Source of the DNA: Porogramme epimiltina
Taxonomy: Eukaryota; Basidiomycota; Agaricomycetes; Polyporales; Polyporaceae
Length of the DNA: 10,834 bases
Reading direction: 5' to 3'
Assembly: GCA_900155495.1 (NCBI GenBank)
Contig: FTLJ01001615.1
Location: forward strand, 1 to 10,834
Shown here: in pieces, positions 8,016 to 10,834 of the stretch
Position numbering within the stretch: the stretch's first letter is position 1
Layout of the letters: each line of letters opens with the position of its first letter
Notes under the pieces: generated by a model
Seen by the model: only the letters and a program-made list of their open reading frames with translations
Told to the model about the DNA's origin: nothing
The model's database searches: none
Made by a program: the position numbers and the translations under genes

Positions 8016-8061
8016 GGAGGCCTACCTCTCGCATCTTGCGAGCGTCGACTCGCGTAACGTC

Positions 8062-8099
8062 CAGGCTCCATAAATAAGCACTGTTCTTCTTCGCTCAAC
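8062..8099 (+). promoter_or_regulatory. Candidate core promoter of Zn2Cys6 copy B
   Basis: A TATA-like ATAAATAAG at about 8070-8078 is followed by the pyrimidine-rich TTCTTCTTCGCTC and an ATG at 8100. This mirrors copy A, where TACAAAAG lies 31 nt before the ATG at 104. The element is within 60 nt of the 3' end of the hairpin at 7939-8015. Confidence 0.45.
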
Positions 8100-8128
8100 A
8101 TGCCAGTATCACCCAGATCCAAGCCCCC

Positions 8129-9567
8129 ATGTGCTCTACGCATAGCTCGATCTCCCTCCAGCGCAGCACCGAGTCTGAGTGTCTTCACCACGCCGCTGTA
8201 GATCCCGTCTTTGGATCTCAAGTCTGCGATTCCACATCCAGTCTTGAATTAACTAGCATGCAGCAAGGTACTGGACCCTTACTTTGTTGGACAACATCTA
8301 ACTCCATCCCACAATTTGCAGCATATTCTGCCGTAGCGACCATCTCGTGTCAGCAGACACCGCTCCAAGGGATTCTCCCTACCACTGGACACAGCTCGTC
8401 TATTGAGAAACAAGTTACTCTAGGTATGGCATCACCGTTTGTCCATTCAATAGTCTCGATGGAATCGCGTTGCATCTGTGAACATCTATCCTGGGTTATG
8501 TAGTTAGCTTCCAATTTACTAACACAAGGTACTTTGACAAGGTATTCAACCGGCTATGTATACCCCGGTTGCTCACGAGAACAACAAGCAGAACCATGTG
8601 CACGAGCCTATGGACCGAATCTCAATGTCAATTCGCAAGGCACAACGCGAGAAAACCTCCAGGTCCGAGTCTAATGGGGTGGAAGGTACAGTTCTGGTTG
8701 TCCATTGCTTCAGGCTTATCGATATTCATTTTCACAACTTCTATGCGTTCTCACTCGACAGTTGTCCCACCAAGTCACTCCGTGAGCAACGACCAATCTG
8801 ATCCGCTGGTCGTTCACCCCGTGACCAAGGATAAGAAAGGTACTAAGGGTCGCTACCGGGCCGCGGTAAGATTAACAGCTGTGCTTGAGAGTTAATAACT
8901 TGACTGACATACTCTATGTATCAGTGTGTCAACTGTAGACTTGTGAAAAGGCAGTGCGATCGTGGCGTCCCATGCGCCCGGTGTGACCTAAAGGGGATAG
9001 GCGAAACATGCTGTTATGCCCCTCGAAGGTCCTCCGGAGAAAAGAAATACACGGGCAATAAACCTCCTCAATCCGTTCCGGAACAAACACCCGGACAACT
9101 GTGTGTCATGTGCCGAGGTAAGATCCTCGTGGTTGATCTGTCAGGCTACTAATAATGTTATATGGAAAGGTACATTGCTCGAACCAGCCTTCCCAAATGC
9201 TGACATCTCAGCCTCGCCTAACTATCTTCCAATTCGAGCCAACTATTCGCTCGGCGGATACGAAGAGAGATCCATTACCTACATGCAATCGCCGTTAAAT
9301 GCTGGTTTTCCGCCGATGCACACACAAGACGACGGGACAGCTCCTCCGCAGAACTACCCACAGTTCCAGTCGGAAGGCTCCGGTTTTCGCGCCGACGTCT
9401 ACGTCAGCGGGCCTTCTACGGACGATACCTCGACAGCTTTCTTCCCGTTGGGGCCATGGGCAGGGAGCTCTAACTACTCAGGGCACGATGGTAACACTGT
9501 GAATATGGGGAATGTTGAACCATGGGATGGTCACAATGAAGACATCCCCGCTTTCAACTACTCCTAG
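8129..9567 (+). CDS. Zn2Cys6 (GAL4-type) transcription factor, copy B, six exons
   Basis: Predicted zinc binuclear-cluster DNA-binding regulator and paralogue of the gene at 130-1367. Proposed exons: 8129-8267, 8322-8423, 8542-8685, 8762-8865, 8925-9117, 9170-9567, about 359 aa, with introns of 54, 118, 76, 59 and 52 nt in phases 1,1,1,0,1. Branch sites are CTAAC at 8298-8302, TACTAAC at 8517-8523 (about 19 nt before its acceptor), CTGAC at 8903-8907 and TACTAAT near 9150. From about residue 164 the cysteines read C-x2-C-x6-C-x5-C-x2-C-x8-C (CVNCRLVKRQC, CDRGVPCARC, CC), preceded by basic KGTKGRYRAA. The last exon is Pro/Ser/Asn/Gly-rich and ends FNYS. In the 64-residue zinc-cluster exon about 33 residues match copy A. 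An alternative start is ATG 8258. If intron 2 used a nearer acceptor, a stop or frame break would follow. Confidence 0.8.
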
Positions 9568-10021
9568 AGGACCCACTTGGTCCCCAAGCGCAGCATTGTA
9601 CACAGCATGGCGAGTCTTCTACCTAAATAATGATAGAGTAGTACTAAGTACTATTGCATCACCCTCTAGCAGAGCGCTCCGAGTAGGAGCTCATCATTCT
9701 CCCCATCCATCCGGCCCCCGTTCGACGTCTACGTGTCGATTGTCGCATCTCCAATAGCTAGCGTTACTCAGCGACTTTCTCTTTGAGCCCTGTCTTTGTA
9801 TTTAAATGTTGCCCACGTTGTAGATTTGGGTTGACCGAGTATTGCCGTCCGTACGATCTGCAAACGCGCCAAATCAATCTCTCCTTGTCATGTATGGTAT
9901 CAGTCTTGGATTCCCGATGTAACGAAACGCTACTCCGGGACGTATAAAGCATCATTTATCTCCTATCCTAAAATATTACATCAGAACTCAAGATCTCCGT
10001 GGCGGATCCATACTCTAATAT
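9568..10021. other. Intergenic region between convergent genes
   Basis: This stretch separates the stop codon of copy B (+) from the stop codon of the minus-strand gene at 10022, so it must contain both 3' ends. A 63-codon minus-strand frame at 9764-9955 shows no domain and is probably untranslated sequence. A 15-nt palindrome, TAGTACT-A-AGTACTA, sits at 9639-9653. No canonical AATAAA is placed usefully. Confidence 0.5.
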
Positions 10022-10834
10022 CTATGACTTCTCACCTTCGACGTGCGTCTGTTCCCGCGGCACCTCGTTGGCCTCTCCTGGCTCAGCGGTACTAGGAGAT
10101 ATCCCGGTCTCTTCGTCCTTCGCTACCGCCGCTTCCGTCATCCCAACAACACCCCCTTTCTCCCTCGCCTCGCGCACGAGCCCCGCAACGAGCGGATCGC
10201 TCGACATCTCGAGTGACTCATCCACCATCGCCCACTCGTCCTCCCGCACCTCCGTCCCCTCCACGCCCTCCAGCCCTCCCTCGACGACCGTCGCGGGGTC
10301 AGAGAGCTCGCTCGAGAGCGAGCCGAAGGTGAGCGGCGCGCCAAGGTTCCCGACAACGCTCGCAGAGAATCGCATGCCAGAGCTGGTCGATGTGTCGCCC
10401 GAGGACGACCCGGAGGAGTCTGCAGCATTGGTGGAGAGGTAGACGCCGCGAAGGTTGAGCATGAAGCGGTAGAGGAAGATGTTGGTGAAACTGTGGGGAC
10501 CGTGCAGACGTGCAGATCAGCGCCAGCGCTAGGTGAGAGCAGAGAACGGGTGGCCGGGGCGTACACTTGGTCGAAGTACGGCCACACCTCGAAAAGAACG
10601 AAGTCCTGCAGAGAGCGACGTGCGTCAGGAGAGTGAAGCGAATAAGTGTCGAACATGTTCTCACAGAGCCAACCTGGAAGAAGGAGCGTTGATCCGTCAA
10701 GTCGAGAAGTATAAGCACATTAGCCCAACAGCAACTCACCGATACTGATATTATTCCGAGAGTTTGCACAAATAATATTGTCCTTATTTCGAGTTCCGAT
10801 TCTACGCAGTGAATCGGATTTACAATGGAGGAAG
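10022..10834 (-). CDS. DUF6533-like multi-pass membrane protein, C-terminal part (5' end outside window)
   Basis: The last exon, 10490-10022, encodes FTNIFLYRFMLNLRG followed by MRFSASVVGNLGAPL and a Ser/Glu-rich hydrophilic tail. A final membrane segment, an RF-x-LNLR motif and a VVGNLGAPL motif recall the C-terminus of the fungal multi-pass membrane proteins often annotated DUF6533 (recognised from memory, not searched). The preceding exon is probably 10605-10565 (DFVLFEVWPYFDQ), after a CTCTGCAG acceptor; it joins in phase 2 if the donor is at 10564. The intron before it (GTGAGA...CTGCAG, 59 nt, CTGAC branch) is strong. Further upstream a frame is open from the window edge (ELEIRTILFVQTLGIIS, membrane-like), with a GTGAGT donor at 10739 and an acceptor at 10674. 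That would leave a 9-nt exon, so the joins there are uncertain. The function of the family is unknown. A decayed paralogue lies at 2297-2450. Confidence 0.55.

Noticed and set aside
9639..9653. 15-nt palindrome TAGTACT-A-AGTACTA
   Set aside because: Too short to be distinctive and without partners elsewhere in the window.
9764..9955. 63-codon minus-strand ORF with ATG start
   Set aside because: Short, without recognisable features, and located in the 3' flanks of two convergent genes.

Overview
The window looks like genomic DNA of a filamentous fungus, most likely a mushroom-type basidiomycete. The evidence is a set of short introns (52-125 nt) with GT...AG ends and CTRAC/TACTAAC-like branch sites, fungal Zn2Cys6 transcription-factor domains, and a protein tail resembling the multi-pass membrane proteins common in Agaricomycetes (often annotated DUF6533). 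All gene models were built by eye from the sequence. No database search was possible.

Layout. (1) 130-1367 (+) is a six-exon Zn2Cys6 regulator, copy A. (2) 1368-2290 has no supported gene. (3) About 2297-2450 (-) is a broken relic of the membrane-protein gene found at the right end. (4) 2452-3290 holds only unresolved open frames. (5) 3291-3380 is a perfect 44-nt inverted repeat around an NN gap. (6) About 3400-4591 (+) contains a spliced gene of unknown function whose last three exons are convincing. (7) 4592-5652 has one strong intron and a GC-rich block open in most frames, so its coding content is unresolved. (8) 5653-7938 is mostly intergenic with two low-confidence ORFs. (9) 7939-8015 is a 32-nt-arm hairpin. 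(10) 8129-9567 (+) is a second six-exon Zn2Cys6 regulator, copy B. (11) 10022-10834 (-) is the 3' part of a multi-exon membrane-protein-like gene that runs off the window.

The clearest result is that copies A and B are diverged duplicates sharing the whole gene plan: TATA-like element, two successive ATGs, five introns in phases 1,1,1,0,1, a first intron of 54 nt in both, a zinc-cluster exon of 193 nt in both, and similar C-terminal tails. Copy A has lost the AG that ends the last intron of copy B. Minus-strand relics of the membrane-protein family lie in the roughly 7 kb between the copies, so the locus has apparently been duplicated and partly decayed. No pathway can be assigned to the window.
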